Below are positions 1-10,029 of a stretch of 64,000 nucleotides of DNA, piece after piece. The translations under genes and the position numbers were made by a program. Under the pieces are notes generated by a model. It saw only the letters and a list, made by a program, of their open reading frames with translations, was not told where the DNA came from and made no database searches. Position 1 is the first letter of the stretch, and each line of letters opens with the position of its first letter. The DNA is from Pseudomonas sp. PDM18 (GTDB lineage Bacteria > Pseudomonadota > Gammaproteobacteria > Pseudomonadales > Pseudomonadaceae): contig NZ_JACVBX010000005.1 in the NCBI RefSeq assembly GCF_014852585.1, positions 1 to 64,000 of the forward strand. Direction: 5' to 3'.

Positions 1-90
1 CGTGGGTGGGGGAAGTCTCCTACCGTCTGGCTTGCAGAAGCGGGTCTTGTCCCTCCACCCCCGACAGGTTCCTACCCTAACGCCATACAA

Positions 91-124
91 GCGGGCCATG
101 CCCGCGATCGCGCGCATGGCGCGC
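91..124. repeat. REP-like double palindrome
   Basis: Two adjacent small palindromes lie here: gcggg-N5-cccgc at 91-105 and gcgcgc-atg-gcgcgc at 110-124, followed by ctcctacaaa. The ctcctac end is the typical edge of Pseudomonas REP elements. The rest of 1-299 shows no convincing gene. Confidence 0.5.
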
Positions 125-299
125 TCCTACAAACAGTCCAGGCGCACGCGGCAAAAAACCGCCTTCAGTTTCTCAAACTCCCGCCGATAGCCTCTGACGC
201 ACGAAGATGCGTCCAGACAACTGCCCTCGCCTCCGATCTTTCGTTGTTGCCCGCCACGGGCCGTCGATCCCGTGGCGACGCCTGCCTGGAGTATTCGAC

Positions 300-2246
300 A
301 TGTACGATTGGCTAGTAGTACAGCTGGGACGCCTGAACGTCAGCCTGAAGCTGGTGGTGGGCTTCGGCATCCTTCTCTTCCTGACCTTGCTGGTGCTGCT
401 CAGCGGCCTGCACAGCCTGGACAACCAGGCCGGGCGCGGCGAGCAGATGGCGACCATCACCGAGCTCAACGACCTCAGCCAGCAGGCCAACCTCGCGCGC
501 CTGCAATTCGAGCTGGGCGGTGACCGCAGCCAGGCCGAGAAGGTCGAGCAGCACAGCACGAAGATGCTGGAGCTGATCGAGCAGCGCCTGAAGGGCAGCG
601 ACATCGATGCCCGCCAGCTGGAGGCCGCGCGCCAGGCAGTCAGTCAATACCGCGAAGCCTTCAGCGCCCTCACCCGCGCGGTGGACCAGCGCACCCAGGC
701 CCGCAGCACTCTGGTGGGCAGCGCGCAGAGCGCCCTGCAGGCCTTCGAGGCACTGGACAAGCAACTCTTCGACCTGCTCGCCGAACAGCCCGGTGATGCC
801 CAACTGCTGCACAGCGCCCAGGCCGTTGGCCAGCTGCATCAGCAATTGCTGGTGGTGCGCTACCAGGTGCGTGGCTATGTCTTCGAACAATCCGCCAGTG
901 CCGAACAGGCTGCCTTTGCCGCCTTCGACAAACTGCGCGACAGCGGCGCAGCCCTGCAGAACCAACTGCCGGCCAGCGCCGCCGACGGCCTGAGCTCTGC
1001 GCTGAAGGACCTGCAGAACTACCGCAGCGGCATCGAGCACTTCTGCGATGGCGTGAACGCTACCGTCCAGGCGCGCAAGGGCCTGAACGGCGCGAGCGAA
1101 GCGCTGCTGGCGGCCAGCGACCGCCTCTACGACGACACCCTGAAACGCAACGAGGCGGAAACTGCCGCCGCCAAGGCCCGGCAGATTCTCATCGCCATTC
1201 TGGCGCTCGCCTTCGGCATGCTGTCCGGCTGGGCCATCAACCGCCAGATCGTCCGCCCGCTGCACGAGGCCCTGGAGCTGGCCGAGCGCATCGCCCAGGG
1301 CGACCTCTCGCAGGGCCTGTCGCGCGATCTCAACCTGCAGCGCAGCGACGAGTTGGGCCAGTTGCAGCGAGTGATGCTGCGCATGCGCGAGAGTCTGTCG
1401 CAGCTGCTCGGCCACATCGGCGGCAGCGTCAGCCAGCTGGCCACCGCCGCCGACGAACTCTCCGCCGTCACCGAGCAGACCCGCGCCGGAGTGAACAGCC
1501 AGCGCGTGGAGACCGAGCAGGTCGCCAGCGCCATCCATGAAATGGCCGCTACCGTGCAGGAAGTCGCGCGCAACGCCGAGCAGGCGTCCGCCGCTGCCCA
1601 GCTGGCCGACCAGCAGGCCCGCCAGGGCGATCAGGTGGTGCAGGACGCGGTGAACCAGATCGACCGCCTGGCCACCGAGGTGGATCGCTCCGCCGAGGCC
1701 ATGGAACTGCTGCGCAAGGAAAGCGAGAAAATCGGCAGCGTGCTCGACGTGATCAAGTCGGTGGCCGAGCAGACCAACCTGCTGGCACTCAACGCCGCCA
1801 TCGAGGCCGCCCGTGCCGGCGAGGCCGGGCGCGGGTTTGCCGTGGTCGCCGACGAGGTGCGCGGCCTGGCCCAGCGTACCCAGTCTTCCACCGCCGAGAT
1901 CGAGGGCCTGATTGCCGGCCTGCAACGCGGCGCCCAGGAAGCGGTAACGCGCATGGATGACAGCCGCCGCCTGACCGGCAGCTCGGTGGAGCTGACCCGC
2001 CGCGCCGGTGAGGCGTTGGGCGTGATCGCCCGCACCGTGGCCGACATCCAGGGCATGAACCTGCAGATCGCCTCCGCCGCCGAGGAGCAGAGCAGCGTCG
2101 CCGAGGAGATCAACCGCAGCGTGGTGCAGGTGCGCGAGATCGCCGACCAGTCCGCCGCCGCCAGCGAGCAGACCGCCAGCTCCAGTACCGAACTGGCGCG
2201 CCTGGGCAACGAGCTGCAACTGCAGGTGGGCCGCTTCCGCCTGTGA
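300..2246 (+). CDS. methyl-accepting chemotaxis protein
   Basis: Inner-membrane chemoreceptor of 648 residues that would signal to a CheA/CheW complex. TM1 is at about residues 17-36, then a mostly helical periplasmic domain of about 255 residues, TM2 at about 293-315, a HAMP domain, and the cytoplasmic signalling hairpin, whose tip ([18 protein letters not shown]) lies near residue 490. The size and helical character of the sensor suggest a helical bimodular (HBM) domain, which is inference; the ligand is unknown. The start is placed at ATG 300 because TGGAG lies 8 bases upstream and the protein then begins just before TM1; the frame stays open upstream to 207. It has no chemotaxis partner next to it. 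It is not PilJ, which is encoded separately at 27205-29253. Confidence 0.93.
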   Translation: MYDWLVVQLGRLNVSLKLVVGFGILLFLTLLVLLSGLHSLDNQAGRGEQMATITELNDLSQQANLARLQFELGGDRSQAEKVEQHSTKMLELIEQRLKGSDIDARQLEAARQAVSQYREAFSALTRAVDQRTQARSTLVGSAQSALQAFEALDKQLFDLLAEQPGDAQLLHSAQAVGQLHQQLLVVRYQVRGYVFEQSASAEQAAFAAFDKLRDSGAALQNQLPASAADGLSSALKDLQNYRSGIEHFCDGVNATVQARKGLNGASEALLAASDRLYDDTLKRNEAETAAAKARQILIAILALAFGMLSGWAINRQIVRPLHEALELAERIAQGDLSQGLSRDLNLQRSDELGQLQRVMLRMRESLSQLLGHIGGSVSQLATAADELSAVTEQTRAGVNSQRVETEQVASAIHEMAATVQEVARNAEQASAAAQLADQQARQGDQVVQDAVNQIDRLATEVDRSAEAMELLRKESEKIGSVLDVIKSVAEQTNLLALNAAIEAARAGEAGRGFAVVADEVRGLAQRTQSSTAEIEGLIAGLQRGAQEAVTRMDDSRRLTGSSVELTRRAGEALGVIARTVADIQGMNLQIASAAEEQSSVAEEINRSVVQVREIADQSAAASEQTASSSTELARLGNELQLQVGRFRL

Positions 2247-2255
2247 GGCACGTAT

Positions 2256-2279
2256 CGGTCGGTGCACCCGCACCGGCCG
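2256..2279 (+). terminator. possible hairpin terminator after the MCP gene
   Basis: A near-perfect 10-bp stem (cggtcggtgc against gcaccggccg, one mismatch) with a 4-base loop starts 10 bases after the chemoreceptor stop. There is no T tract, so termination is uncertain. Confidence 0.35.
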
Positions 2280-2346
2280 ACAACGGCAGGACAGTTGTCA
2301 TGCGCATGGCGTAGGATCGGTCACTCGCCATATAGGGAGAGTGACC

Positions 2347-2775
2347 ATGCGCCCGCTGACCATCGACCTCGACGAACTGGCCTTCGCGCTCGACACCCAG
2401 GGTATCGATCACTACCTCGACCTGTTCAGTGGCCAGGTGCTGCTGATTCCCGAAGAAGACCCCGACCCGGAGTTGGCCGAGCTGCTGCACCGCGAGCCGG
2501 AACGCCTACTGCCCATCGACCCGCTGAGCAGCGGCCAGTCGCTGGACCTGATGCGCGACTTCCTGCGCGAAGTGTCCGAACCCCACGCCTATTCCGCCCT
2601 CGCCAACGCCATCGAGGGGCGCAAGCCGTTCAAGGCTTTCCGCCATGTGCTGATGGGTTACCCCGAGCTGCTACAGGCCTGGTACGTCTACCAGGGAGAA
2701 CGCCTGCGCGAATGCGCGCTGGACTGGCTGGCCGACAACCAGATCCAGCCGGCCGGACGCAGCGCGATGCTGTAG
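2347..2775 (+). CDS. UPF0158 family protein
   Basis: Small acidic soluble protein of 142 residues resembling the UPF0158 family, whose function is unknown. Features seen are the N-terminal LTIDLDELAFALD stretch, a central DPLSSGQSLDLMRDF region and a C-terminal GRKPFKAFRHVL segment typical of the family. There is no signal peptide or membrane segment. ATG 2347 is preferred over GTG 2341 because GGGAG lies about 8 bases before the ATG and too close to the GTG. It follows the chemoreceptor in the same direction but is separated from it by a possible terminator, so co-transcription is doubtful. Confidence 0.8.
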   Translation: MRPLTIDLDELAFALDTQGIDHYLDLFSGQVLLIPEEDPDPELAELLHREPERLLPIDPLSSGQSLDLMRDFLREVSEPHAYSALANAIEGRKPFKAFRHVLMGYPELLQAWYVYQGERLRECALDWLADNQIQPAGRSAML

Positions 2776-2805
2776 TCCGCAGGTTCGCGAGCATCGAGGC
2801 AACCC

Positions 2806-2848
2806 GTAGGGCGCATAACGCCTAAGGCGTTATCCGCCGCCAACACGG
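2806..2848. repeat. half copy of the gtagggcgcataac palindromic repeat
   Basis: The sequence starts with gtagggcgcataac and contains a perfect hairpin ataacgcc-taa-ggcgttat at 2815-2833. The same 14-base end occurs at 37072 in a longer element with inverted ends. This looks like a dispersed intergenic repeat left as one arm. Confidence 0.6.
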
Positions 2849-2860
2849 CGCACCAACGAA

Positions 2861-2884
2861 AACGCCGCCCCGAGGGGCGGCGTT
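2861..2884. terminator. terminator between the UPF0158 gene and oprM
   Basis: A perfect 11-bp stem (aacgccgcccc against ggggcggcgtt) with a 2-base loop is flanked by T-rich sequence on both strands. It lies 21 bases beyond the oprM stop and also faces the upstream plus-strand gene, so it probably works in both directions. Confidence 0.85.
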
Positions 2885-2905
2885 GTTGTTTCCAACCGAA
2901 GAGGA

Positions 2906-4354
2906 TCAGCCCTTGGGCGCCTCGCTGGAGATCGGCTTGGCTTGCGCCGCCGTCGCCTGCCAGCCGCCGCCGAGGGCCTTGTACAGGTTGACCTCGCTGG
3001 TCAGCTGGTTGAGGCGGTCGGTGATCAGCTGCTGCTGGGCACTGAACAGCGAGCGCTGCGCATCGAGCACGGTGAGGTAGTTATCCACACCGGTGCGGTA
3101 GCGCTTGTCGGCCAGGCGGTAGTACTCGCTGGTGGCGTCCACCAGCGAGCGCTGCGCCTGCAGCTGCTCATTGAAGGTACCGCGTGCGGCGAGGCCGTCG
3201 GCAACCTCGGAGAAGGCCGTCTGGATGGCTTTCTCATACTGCGCCACGTTGATGTCCTTCTGCACCTTGGCCAGGTCCAGGCTCGCCTGCAGGCTGCCGG
3301 CGTTGAAGATCGGCAAGGTGATCGAAGGCTTGAACAGCCAGCTGCCGGAGCCGCCGTCGAACAGACCGGACAGGTCCGGGCTGAGGCTGCCGGCGTTGGC
3401 GGTCAGGCTGATGTTCGGGAAGAACGCCGCCCGCGCCGCGCCAATGTTGGCGTTGGCCGCCTTGAGCTGGTGCTCCGCCTGGAGGATGTCCGGGCGGCGC
3501 TGCAGCAGATCGGAAGGCAGGCCCGCCGGCACCGTGGCCAGCAGCTCGTCGGACAGCTGGCGGCCCTGGGGCAGATCGCCCGGCAGGCCGGAGCCCAGCA
3601 GCAGGACCAACGCGTTCTGGTCCTGTGCGACGAGACGGGTGTACTGCGCCAGGGTAGCCCGCGCGCTTTCCACCGAGGTCTGCGACTGGCGCAGGTCCAG
3701 GGCAGAGGCGACACCGACTTCGTAGCTGCGTTTGGTCAGGTCGTAGCTCTTCTGGTAGGTAGCCAGGGTGTTGCGGGTCAGCTCCAGTTGGGCCTGGTCG
3801 GCGCGCAGCGTCAGGTAGGCGTTGGCGACGTTGGCCACCAGGCTGGTCTGGGTGCTGCGACGGGCCTCTTCGCTGGCGAAGTAGGTTTCCAGCGCCTGGT
3901 CACGCAGGGCACGCAGGCGGCCGAACAGGTCGAGCTCCCAGGAGGTAACGCCCAGGGTCGCGCCGTACTGGCTGCTGATCATCGAGCTACCAGTGGTCGA
4001 CAGGTCGGCCGGCAGGCGCTGGCGGGAGCCGGTGATGCTGGCGTCCACCGCCGGGAACAGGTCGGCCCGCTGGATGCGGTACTGCGCCCGGTAAGCTTCG
4101 ATGTTCAGCGCGGCGACGCGCAGGTCGCGGTTGTTTTCCAGCGACACTTCGACCAGTCGCTGCAGTTGCGGGTCCTTGAAGAACTCGCGCCAGCCGATGT
4201 CGGCACCGGCCGTGGCCGGCTGCCCCGCATCGTAGGCTTCGCCCTGCGGATAGGCCGCGGCCACGGGCGCCTCGGGGCGCTCGTAGTCGGGGATCAGCGA
4301 GCAGCCGGACAACACGCCGGCTGCTATCGCGAGGGACAGTAAGGACTTTCTCAT
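2906..4354 (-). CDS. oprM: outer membrane efflux channel OprM
   Basis: Outer-membrane factor (TolC family) that forms the exit duct for the MexAB tripartite multidrug pump. It has 482 residues. The signal peptide ends in a lipobox (LSGC, Cys 18), so it is a lipoprotein. Two repeated OEP domains follow, with the conserved motifs [20 protein letters not shown] and [20 protein letters not shown] 4354 was chosen because it gives the lipoprotein signal directly and lies one base after the mexB stop, implying coupled translation. It is the third gene of mexA-mexB-oprM. In P. aeruginosa OprM also serves other pumps such as MexXY; whether that holds here is unknown. Confidence 0.96.
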   Translation of the reverse strand: MRKSLLSLAIAAGVLSGCSLIPDYERPEAPVAAAYPQGEAYDAGQPATAGADIGWREFFKDPQLQRLVEVSLENNRDLRVAALNIEAYRAQYRIQRADLFPAVDASITGSRQRLPADLSTTGSSMISSQYGATLGVTSWELDLFGRLRALRDQALETYFASEEARRSTQTSLVANVANAYLTLRADQAQLELTRNTLATYQKSYDLTKRSYEVGVASALDLRQSQTSVESARATLAQYTRLVAQDQNALVLLLGSGLPGDLPQGRQLSDELLATVPAGLPSDLLQRRPDILQAEHQLKAANANIGAARAAFFPNISLTANAGSLSPDLSGLFDGGSGSWLFKPSITLPIFNAGSLQASLDLAKVQKDINVAQYEKAIQTAFSEVADGLAARGTFNEQLQAQRSLVDATSEYYRLADKRYRTGVDNYLTVLDAQRSLFSAQQQLITDRLNQLTSEVNLYKALGGGWQATAAQAKPISSEAPKG

Positions 4355-4355
4355 A

Positions 4356-7300
4356 TCAATGCCCCTTCTCGGTGGATTCCTGCTCCTTGGACGCCGGGTC
4401 CTTGAACAGGGTACTGACCACCACATAGAACAACGGCACCCAGAAGATCGCGAGGACGGTCGCGGTGACCATGCCGCCGATCACGCCGGTACCGATCGCG
4501 TGCTGGCTGCCCGAGCCTGCGCCGGTGGAAATCGCCAGCGGCAGCACGCCCAGGACGAAGGCCAGGGAGGTCATGATGATCGGGCGCAGACGCATCCGGC
4601 ACGCCTCGATGGCCGCCTCGACGATGCCCTTGCCCTGCTCGTGCAGTTCCTTGGCGAATTCGACGATCAGAATCGCGTTCTTCGCCGACAAGCCGATGGT
4701 CGTCAACAGCCCCACCTGGAAGAACACGTCGTTGGACAGGCCGCGCATGGAGGTCGCCAGCAGCGCACCGATGACGCCAAGCGGCACCACCAGCATCACC
4801 GAGAACGGGATCGACCAGCTCTCGTACAGCGCCGCCAGGCAGAGGAACACCACGATCAGCGACAGGGCATAGAGGGCGGGGGCCTGCGAACCGGACAGGC
4901 GCTCCTCGTAGGACAGACCGGTCCAGGCATAGCCGACGCCCTTGGGCAGTTGCTTGACGATGTCCTCGACCGCCGCCATGGCCTCACCGGTGGAGCGGCC
5001 CGGGGCCGGTTCACCGAGGACTTCCATGGCCGGCACGCCGTTGTAGCGCGCCAGCTTCGGCGAGCCATAGCTCCACTCGCCGGTAGCGAAGGCACTGAAC
5101 GGCACCATCTCGCCGGCGCTGTTGCGCACGTACCACTTGTCCAGGTCTTCCGGGCTCATCCGCGCATTCGGCCGGCCTTGCAGGTAGACCTTCTTCACCC
5201 GACCGCGGTCGATGAAGTCGTTGACGTAGTTCGAGCCCCAGGCGATGGAGAGGGTGCTGTTGATGTCCGCCAGCGAGATACCCAGCGCACTGGCCTTCTC
5301 GTCGTCGATCAGCAGCTTGTACTGCGGTTCGTCGTTCAGGCCGTTGGGACGCACGCGCTGCAATACCGGGTTCTGCGCGGCCAGGCCGAGGAACTGGTTG
5401 CGCGCCTGCATCAGCACTTCGTGGCCGACGCCGGCCTGGTCCTGGAGGAAGATGTCAAAGCCCACGGCGTTACCCAGTTCGAGTACCGCCGGCGGGGCGA
5501 AGGCGAACACCATCGCGTCCTTGAAGCTGAAGAAGTGCATCTGCGCACGCTGGGCCAGCGCGAACACGCTGTTCTCCGCACCAGGACGCTCTTCCCAGGG
5601 CTTGAGCATGATGAACGCCATGCCCGAGCTCTGGCCGCGGCCGGCGAAGTTGAAGCCGGTCACGGTGAACACCGAGGCCACCGAGCTGCTTTCCTTGTCC
5701 AGCAGATACTCACGCATGGAGTCCACCACCACCTGGGTGCGCTCGGCGGACGAACCAGCCGGGGTCTGCACCTGGGCGAACAGCACGCCCTGGTCCTCGT
5801 CGGGGAGGAACGCGGTCGGGATGCGGGTGAACAGGTAGATCATGCCGCCGAGGATCAGCACGTACATCAGCAGGTACGGCACGCGGTGCTTGAGGATCGA
5901 GGTGACACCGCGCTCGTAGCCGTGGGTGGTGGAGAGGAACGCACGGTTGAACCAACCGAAGAAGCCGCGCTTGTGTTCGCCGTGGTCGCCCTTCTCGATG
6001 GGTTTGAGCATGGTGGCGCAGAGCGCCGGGGTCAGCACCAGGGCCACCAGCACCGACAGGGCCATGGCCGAGACGATGGTGATGGAGAACTGGCGGTAGA
6101 TCACCCCGGTGGAGCCGCCGAAGAAGGCCATCGGCAGGAACACCGCCGAGAGCACCAGGGCGATACCCACCAGCGCGCCCTGGATCTGGCCCATGGATTT
6201 GCGCGCGGCTTCCCTGGGTGACAGGCCTTCCTCGGCCATCACCCGCTCGACGTTTTCCACCACCACGATGGCGTCGTCCACCAACAGGCCGATCGCCAGC
6301 ACCATGCCGAACATCGTCAGGGTGTTGATCGAGAAGCCGAAGGCGGCGAGTACGCCAAAGGTGCCCAACAGCACCACCGGCACGGCAATCGTCGGGATCA
6401 GCGTGGCGCGGAAGTTCTGCAGGAACAGGTACATCACCAGGAACACCAGCAGGATCGCTTCGCCCAGGGTCTTCACCACCTCATGGATGGAGGCGGAGAC
6501 CACCGGGGTGGTGTCGTACGGGTAGACGATCTTCATGCCCTGCGGGAAGAACGGCTCCAGGGTACTCAGGGTCGCGCGGATCGACTTGGCGGTGTCCAGC
6601 GCGTTGGCGCCGGTGGCCAGCTTGATCGCAATACCCGAGGCCGGCTTGCCGTTGAACTGGGCGTTGATGCTGTAGTCCTGGCCACCCAGGGCGACGTCGG
6701 CGACGTCCTTCAGGCGAACCTGGGAGCCGTCGGCGTTGACCCTGAGCAGGATGTCCTTGAACTGCTCGGCGCTCTGCAGGCGGGTCTTGCCAATGATGGT
6801 GGCGTTGAGCTGCTGCCCCTTCACCGCCGGCAGGCCGCCCAGCTGGCCGGAGGAGATCTGCACGTTCTGCGCCTGGATCGCCGTCTTCACGTCGCCCGGC
6901 GTCATCTGGAAGCTGTTGAGCTTCGCCGGGTCGAGCCAGATGCGCATGGCGTACTGCGAACCGAACACCTGGAAGTCGCCCACACCAGCAGTCCGCGACA
7001 GCGGGTCCTGGATGTTGGAGACGATGTAGTTCGACAGGTCTTCCTTGGTCATGCTGCCGTCTTCGGAGACGACGCCCACCACCATCAGGAAGTTCTTCAC
7101 CGCCTTGGTCACGCGGATGCCCTGCTGCTGGACTTCCTGCGGCAGGAGCGGTGTGGCCAGCTGCAGCTTGTTCTGCACCTGGACCTGAGCGATGTCAGGG
7201 CTGGTGCCCTGGTCGAAGGTCACGGTGATGGTCATGCTGCCGTCGGAGTTGGATTCCGAGGAGATGTAGCGCAGATGGTCGAGACCGTTCATCTGCTGCT

Positions 7301-7496
7301 CGATCACCTGCACCACGGTGTCCTGCACCGTCTCGGCGGAGGCGCCCGGGTAGCTCACCTGAATGGCGATGGCCGGCGGCGCAATGGCCGGGTACTGGTT
7401 CACCGGCAACTTGAGGATCGACAGACCGCCCGCCAGCATGATCACCAGGGCGATCACCCAGGCGAAGATGGGCCGGTCAATGAAAAACTTCGACAT
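4356..7496 (-). CDS. mexB: RND multidrug efflux transporter MexB
   Basis: Inner-membrane proton-driven RND pump of 1046 residues, the same length as P. aeruginosa MexB. It begins [16 protein letters not shown], typical of HAE1 transporters, and carries twelve predicted TM helices with two large periplasmic loops. The proton-relay aspartate pair is present in the TM4 segment [17 protein letters not shown]. It takes drugs from the periplasm and inner-membrane leaflet and passes them to OprM through MexA. It sits 15 bases after mexA and 1 base before oprM, so the three form one operon controlled from the mexA-mexR intergenic region. Confidence 0.97.
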   Translation of the reverse strand: MSKFFIDRPIFAWVIALVIMLAGGLSILKLPVNQYPAIAPPAIAIQVSYPGASAETVQDTVVQVIEQQMNGLDHLRYISSESNSDGSMTITVTFDQGTSPDIAQVQVQNKLQLATPLLPQEVQQQGIRVTKAVKNFLMVVGVVSEDGSMTKEDLSNYIVSNIQDPLSRTAGVGDFQVFGSQYAMRIWLDPAKLNSFQMTPGDVKTAIQAQNVQISSGQLGGLPAVKGQQLNATIIGKTRLQSAEQFKDILLRVNADGSQVRLKDVADVALGGQDYSINAQFNGKPASGIAIKLATGANALDTAKSIRATLSTLEPFFPQGMKIVYPYDTTPVVSASIHEVVKTLGEAILLVFLVMYLFLQNFRATLIPTIAVPVVLLGTFGVLAAFGFSINTLTMFGMVLAIGLLVDDAIVVVENVERVMAEEGLSPREAARKSMGQIQGALVGIALVLSAVFLPMAFFGGSTGVIYRQFSITIVSAMALSVLVALVLTPALCATMLKPIEKGDHGEHKRGFFGWFNRAFLSTTHGYERGVTSILKHRVPYLLMYVLILGGMIYLFTRIPTAFLPDEDQGVLFAQVQTPAGSSAERTQVVVDSMREYLLDKESSSVASVFTVTGFNFAGRGQSSGMAFIMLKPWEERPGAENSVFALAQRAQMHFFSFKDAMVFAFAPPAVLELGNAVGFDIFLQDQAGVGHEVLMQARNQFLGLAAQNPVLQRVRPNGLNDEPQYKLLIDDEKASALGISLADINSTLSIAWGSNYVNDFIDRGRVKKVYLQGRPNARMSPEDLDKWYVRNSAGEMVPFSAFATGEWSYGSPKLARYNGVPAMEVLGEPAPGRSTGEAMAAVEDIVKQLPKGVGYAWTGLSYEERLSGSQAPALYALSLIVVFLCLAALYESWSIPFSVMLVVPLGVIGALLATSMRGLSNDVFFQVGLLTTIGLSAKNAILIVEFAKELHEQGKGIVEAAIEACRMRLRPIIMTSLAFVLGVLPLAISTGAGSGSQHAIGTGVIGGMVTATVLAIFWVPLFYVVVSTLFKDPASKEQESTEKGH

Positions 7497-7511
7497 TACG
7501 AATCCCCTTGA

Positions 7512-8669
7512 TTAACCCTGCTTGGCCGGTTGAGCGGCGGCGGGCTTGTCGGCGGCACCCGCGGTGGGCGCCACGTTCTTCGCGGGTACGGCCTTGGCCT
7601 GGGCGCCCGGCTGGACATACTGCAGGCCTTCGGTGATCAGGCGGTCGCCGGCTTTCAGGCCATCGCTGACCAGCCAGTAGGCACCGACGGTGCGGTCAGC
7701 CTTGATGGTGCGCAGCTCGACCTTGTCCTCGGCATTGAGCACCAGTGCGGTCGCCATGCCACGGAAGTCACGGGTCACGCCCTGTTGCGGCGCCAGGATG
7801 GCCTGCTTCTTGATGCCCTCTTCCAGCTGCGCATGGACGAACATGCCCGGCAGCAGCTCCTTGTTCGGGTTGGGGAAGATGGCGCGCACGGTCACCGAGC
7901 CGGTGCCCTGGTCAACCGAGACCTCGGAGAACTCCAGCTTGCCCTCGACGGGGTATTCGGAGCCGTCTTCCAGGTACAGCTTGACCTTGGCGGCGTTGTC
8001 GCCGGCCTTCTCCAGCTGTCCGGCGGCCAGCTCGCGGCGCAGGCGGATCAGCGACGTGGAGGACTGGGTGACGTCGACGTAGATCGGGTCCAGTTGCTGC
8101 ACGGTGGCCAGTGCGGTGCTCTGGCCGTTCTGCACCAGGGCGCCTTCGGTCACGTTGGAGCGGCCGATGCGGCCGGAGATCGGCGAGTAGACCTTGGTGT
8201 AGCGCACGTTGATCTGCGCGCTGTCTACAGTGGCCTTGGCCTGCAGGTAGGCAGCCTGGGCGTCGGCGTACTGCTGCTTGCTCACTGCCTCGTCCTTGAC
8301 CAGTTCCTTGTAGCGCTCGGCCTGCTGCTGGGTGGATACCAGGTTGGCCTGGGCGCTCTGCAGCGTCGCCTGATAGGTGGCCGGGTCGATCTGGTACAGC
8401 TGCTGGCCTTCCTTGACGTCACTGCCTTCCTTGAACAGGCGCTTGAGGATGATGCCGTTCACCTGCGGGCGAACCTCGGCAATGCGATACGCGGTAGTAC
8501 GGCCCGGCAGTTCGGTGCTCAGGGTGACTTCCTGCGGCTGCAGGGTCACTACACCGACCTCGGGGATCTGCTTCTCCTGCGGCGCCTGGGCTTTGTCGCA
8601 GCCGGCAAGAGTGGCCATGGCGACGAGCAGGGCCGGGACCAGGGCGCGCATGGCTGGCTTTCGTTGCAT
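7512..8669 (-). CDS. mexA: periplasmic adaptor MexA
   Basis: Membrane-fusion protein of 385 residues that links MexB to OprM. The lipoprotein signal ends in LAGC (Cys about 24). Lipoyl halves (RPQVNGIILKRLFKEGSDV and SPISGRIGRS), an alpha-helical hairpin and a beta-barrel domain follow in order, and the C-terminus is Ala/Lys-rich. ATG 8669 gives MQRKPAMRALVPALL, matching the P. aeruginosa start; the frame continues upstream to 8735 without a signal-like sequence. It is the first gene of the efflux operon and its leader contains a perfect 13-bp inverted repeat. Confidence 0.96.
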   Translation of the reverse strand: MQRKPAMRALVPALLVAMATLAGCDKAQAPQEKQIPEVGVVTLQPQEVTLSTELPGRTTAYRIAEVRPQVNGIILKRLFKEGSDVKEGQQLYQIDPATYQATLQSAQANLVSTQQQAERYKELVKDEAVSKQQYADAQAAYLQAKATVDSAQINVRYTKVYSPISGRIGRSNVTEGALVQNGQSTALATVQQLDPIYVDVTQSSTSLIRLRRELAAGQLEKAGDNAAKVKLYLEDGSEYPVEGKLEFSEVSVDQGTGSVTVRAIFPNPNKELLPGMFVHAQLEEGIKKQAILAPQQGVTRDFRGMATALVLNAEDKVELRTIKADRTVGAYWLVSDGLKAGDRLITEGLQYVQPGAQAKAVPAKNVAPTAGAADKPAAAQPAKQG

Positions 8670-8780
8670 ATCGTTGTCCTCGTGAGCAAAGCATCCGGTT
8701 TGGCTGTGGGCTTGCCGGTCCGGAAAAGCTGGCAAAAATACTTACATTCAGCGGTGTTTGTAAACGTCCGAAAGCCCTGA

Positions 8781-8833
8781 GGGAAACCTACTGAAACGTT
8801 TTAGCCAAAAGCTGATATCGCAGTAGGTTTCCC
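8781..8833. promoter_or_regulatory. 13-bp perfect inverted repeat in the mexA leader
   Basis: gggaaacctactg at 8781-8793 is the exact reverse complement of 8821-8833, separated by 27 bases. It lies between the MexR palindromes and the mexA start, so transcripts from the distal mexA promoter would carry it as a hairpin. It could also be a DNA site for a second repressor; NalD is known at mexA in P. aeruginosa. Confidence 0.6.
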
Positions 8834-8859
8834 GCAAGGCAGTCGCGGCGGCGTACAAA

Positions 8860-8874
8860 GTTGATAACATCAAC
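8860..8874. promoter_or_regulatory. MexR-type operator 1 (GTTGA-N5-TCAAC)
   Basis: Perfect GTTGA-N5-TCAAC palindrome. The known MexR sites in P. aeruginosa are two such half-site pairs between mexR and mexA. The centre is 32 bp (about three helical turns) from the second palindrome at 8892, so bound dimers would face the same side of the DNA. Confidence 0.85.
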
Positions 8875-8875
8875 T

Positions 8876-8905
8876 AAAATACGAAAAAATGGTTGAGCCA
8901 ATCAA
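8876..8905 (-). promoter_or_regulatory. candidate distal mexA promoter
   Basis: On the minus strand TTGATT (8905-8900) and TATTTT (8881-8876) are spaced by 18 bp. The -35 lies inside the second MexR-type palindrome and the -10 abuts the first, so bound repressor would block it. The assignment is from pattern only. Confidence 0.5.
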
Positions 8906-8906
8906 C
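8892..8906. promoter_or_regulatory. MexR-type operator 2 (GTTGA-N5-TCAAC)
   Basis: Second GTTGA-N5-TCAAC palindrome, extended by one more G:C pair to 8891-8907. It lies 33 bases before the mexR start, consistent with autorepression as well as repression of mexAB-oprM. Confidence 0.85.
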
Positions 8907-8939
8907 CTGATTTACACAACACTTACCGTGACCGAGCCG

Positions 8940-9374
8940 ATGACCCACAGCGTGAATCCCGACCTGCCGCAGACCCTGATGAAGGTCCTCGACCACTTGC
9001 GCGAGAGCCTCCAGGACCAACTGTGCGCGGAGGGCATCGATCTCACGCCGCCGGATATCCGCCTGCTCGAACTGATCGGTGCCGATGCCGGCCAGAGCCT
9101 GCAGAGCCTCGGTCGCAAGATGTGCCGCGACAAGGCGCTGGTAACCCGCAAGATCCGCGAGATGGAGACACTGGGCCTGGTGCGGCGCGAGCGCAACCCT
9201 GACGACCAGCGCAGCTTCCAGCTATTCCTTACCGAAACCGGGAGCCGCATCGACGAGCGCACCCAGGCCATCCTCGCACGCACCCATGACAGTCTCTTCG
9301 CGCCGCTGGACGACGAGGAACAACTCACCCTCACCCAGCTCCTGCGGCAGTGCCTGCAGGGGCACGCGGACTGA
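8940..9374 (+). CDS. mexR: MarR-family repressor MexR
   Basis: Winged-helix MarR-family repressor of 144 residues for mexAB-oprM and for itself. It starts MTHSVNPDLPQTLMKVL, parallel to P. aeruginosa MexR, and has the conserved recognition-helix and wing segment GRKMCRDKALVTRKIREME then RRERNPDDQRSFQLFLT. ATG 8940 fits the MexR N-terminus; an in-frame ATG at 8889 would put the N-terminus inside operator 2. It is divergent from mexA, with two MexR-type palindromes between them. Cysteines are present at the N-terminal dimer region and in MCRDK, which could relate to the redox control known for MexR, but that is inference. Confidence 0.95.
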   Translation: MTHSVNPDLPQTLMKVLDHLRESLQDQLCAEGIDLTPPDIRLLELIGADAGQSLQSLGRKMCRDKALVTRKIREMETLGLVRRERNPDDQRSFQLFLTETGSRIDERTQAILARTHDSLFAPLDDEEQLTLTQLLRQCLQGHAD

Positions 9375-9383
9375 CCGCACAAA

Positions 9384-9413
9384 CGAAAACGCCGGCATTA
9401 GCCGGCGTTTTCG
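9384..9413. terminator. bidirectional terminator between mexR and the yceI-like gene
   Basis: Perfect 13-bp stem (cgaaaacgccggc against gccggcgttttcg) with an atta loop and A/T runs at both outer ends. It separates two convergent genes. Confidence 0.9.
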
Positions 9414-9425
9414 CAATCCTGCGTC

Positions 9426-10001
9426 TTACTGACGCACCCCTTCTACCGACAAGGTCAGCTCGACTTCCTGGGAAGCCGGGCCGAGATCGCGCTGGATGTT
9501 GAAGTCCTTCAGCTTGAGGGTGGTGCTGCCGAGGAAGCCGGCACGGTAGCCGCCCCACGGGTCATCGCCCTGGCCGATCAGTTCAGCCTTGATGGTGACC
9601 GGCTTCGTCACGCCGTTCAGGGTCAGGTTGCCGGTGATCTCGGCATTCTTGCCATCGGCCTTCACGCCGGTGGATTCGAAGGTCGCGGTCGGGTTCTTCG
9701 AGACGTTGAGGAAGTCCGCGCTGCGCAGGTGCTTGTCACGCTCGGCGTGGTTGGAGTTCACGCTGTTGGTGTTGATGGTCACCTTGACCTTGTCGGCGGA
9801 CGGGTTCTTCTCGTCGAAGGTGAAGGCACCGTCGAAGTCGTCGAAGCGGCCGTACAGCCAGCTGTAACCCAGGTGCTTGATGCGGAACTCGATGAAGGCG
9901 TGCTGGCCTTCCTTGTCGATCTTGTAGTCTGCGGCCATGGCCTGGCCAGCGGAGAACAGGGCGGTACCCAGCGCCAGAGCGGCGAACGTCTTCTTCAGCA
10001 T
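9426..10001 (-). CDS. YceI family periplasmic protein
   Basis: Secreted lipocalin-like YceI protein of 191 residues. A signal peptide of about 23 residues (cleavage after AQAMA) is followed by the YceI beta-barrel starting [17 protein letters not shown] and including the conserved [21 protein letters not shown] region. YceI proteins bind isoprenoid lipids. The P. aeruginosa counterpart at this position is, from memory, PasP (PA0423), reported as a small secreted protease; whether this protein has that activity cannot be told from sequence. It starts 28 bases after the cytochrome b561 gene in the same direction, a pairing common for YceI. Confidence 0.9.
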   Translation of the reverse strand: MLKKTFAALALGTALFSAGQAMAADYKIDKEGQHAFIEFRIKHLGYSWLYGRFDDFDGAFTFDEKNPSADKVKVTINTNSVNSNHAERDKHLRSADFLNVSKNPTATFESTGVKADGKNAEITGNLTLNGVTKPVTIKAELIGQGDDPWGGYRAGFLGSTTLKLKDFNIQRDLGPASQEVELTLSVEGVRQ

Positions 10002-10029
10002 TGAAGCAATCTCCCTTTGGGGTGAGGTG

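Noticed and set aside
1..190. Short plus-strand open frame at the window start
   Set aside because: It runs through REP-like palindromes, has no ribosome-binding site and shows no coding character.
312..2273. Open frame of 653 codons antisense to the chemoreceptor
   Set aside because: Shadow of the MCP coding strand; Gly/Leu/His-rich translation and no family resemblance.
4359..6221. Long plus-strand frame opposite mexB (620 codons)
   Set aside because: Antisense shadow; mexB is complete and highly conserved on the other strand.
8794..8820. Relationship of the mexA inverted repeat to the dispersed hairpin element because both have 27-base loops
   Set aside because: The mexA loop lacks tttac-N5-gtaaa and the conserved flanks, so the equal spacing is probably coincidence.
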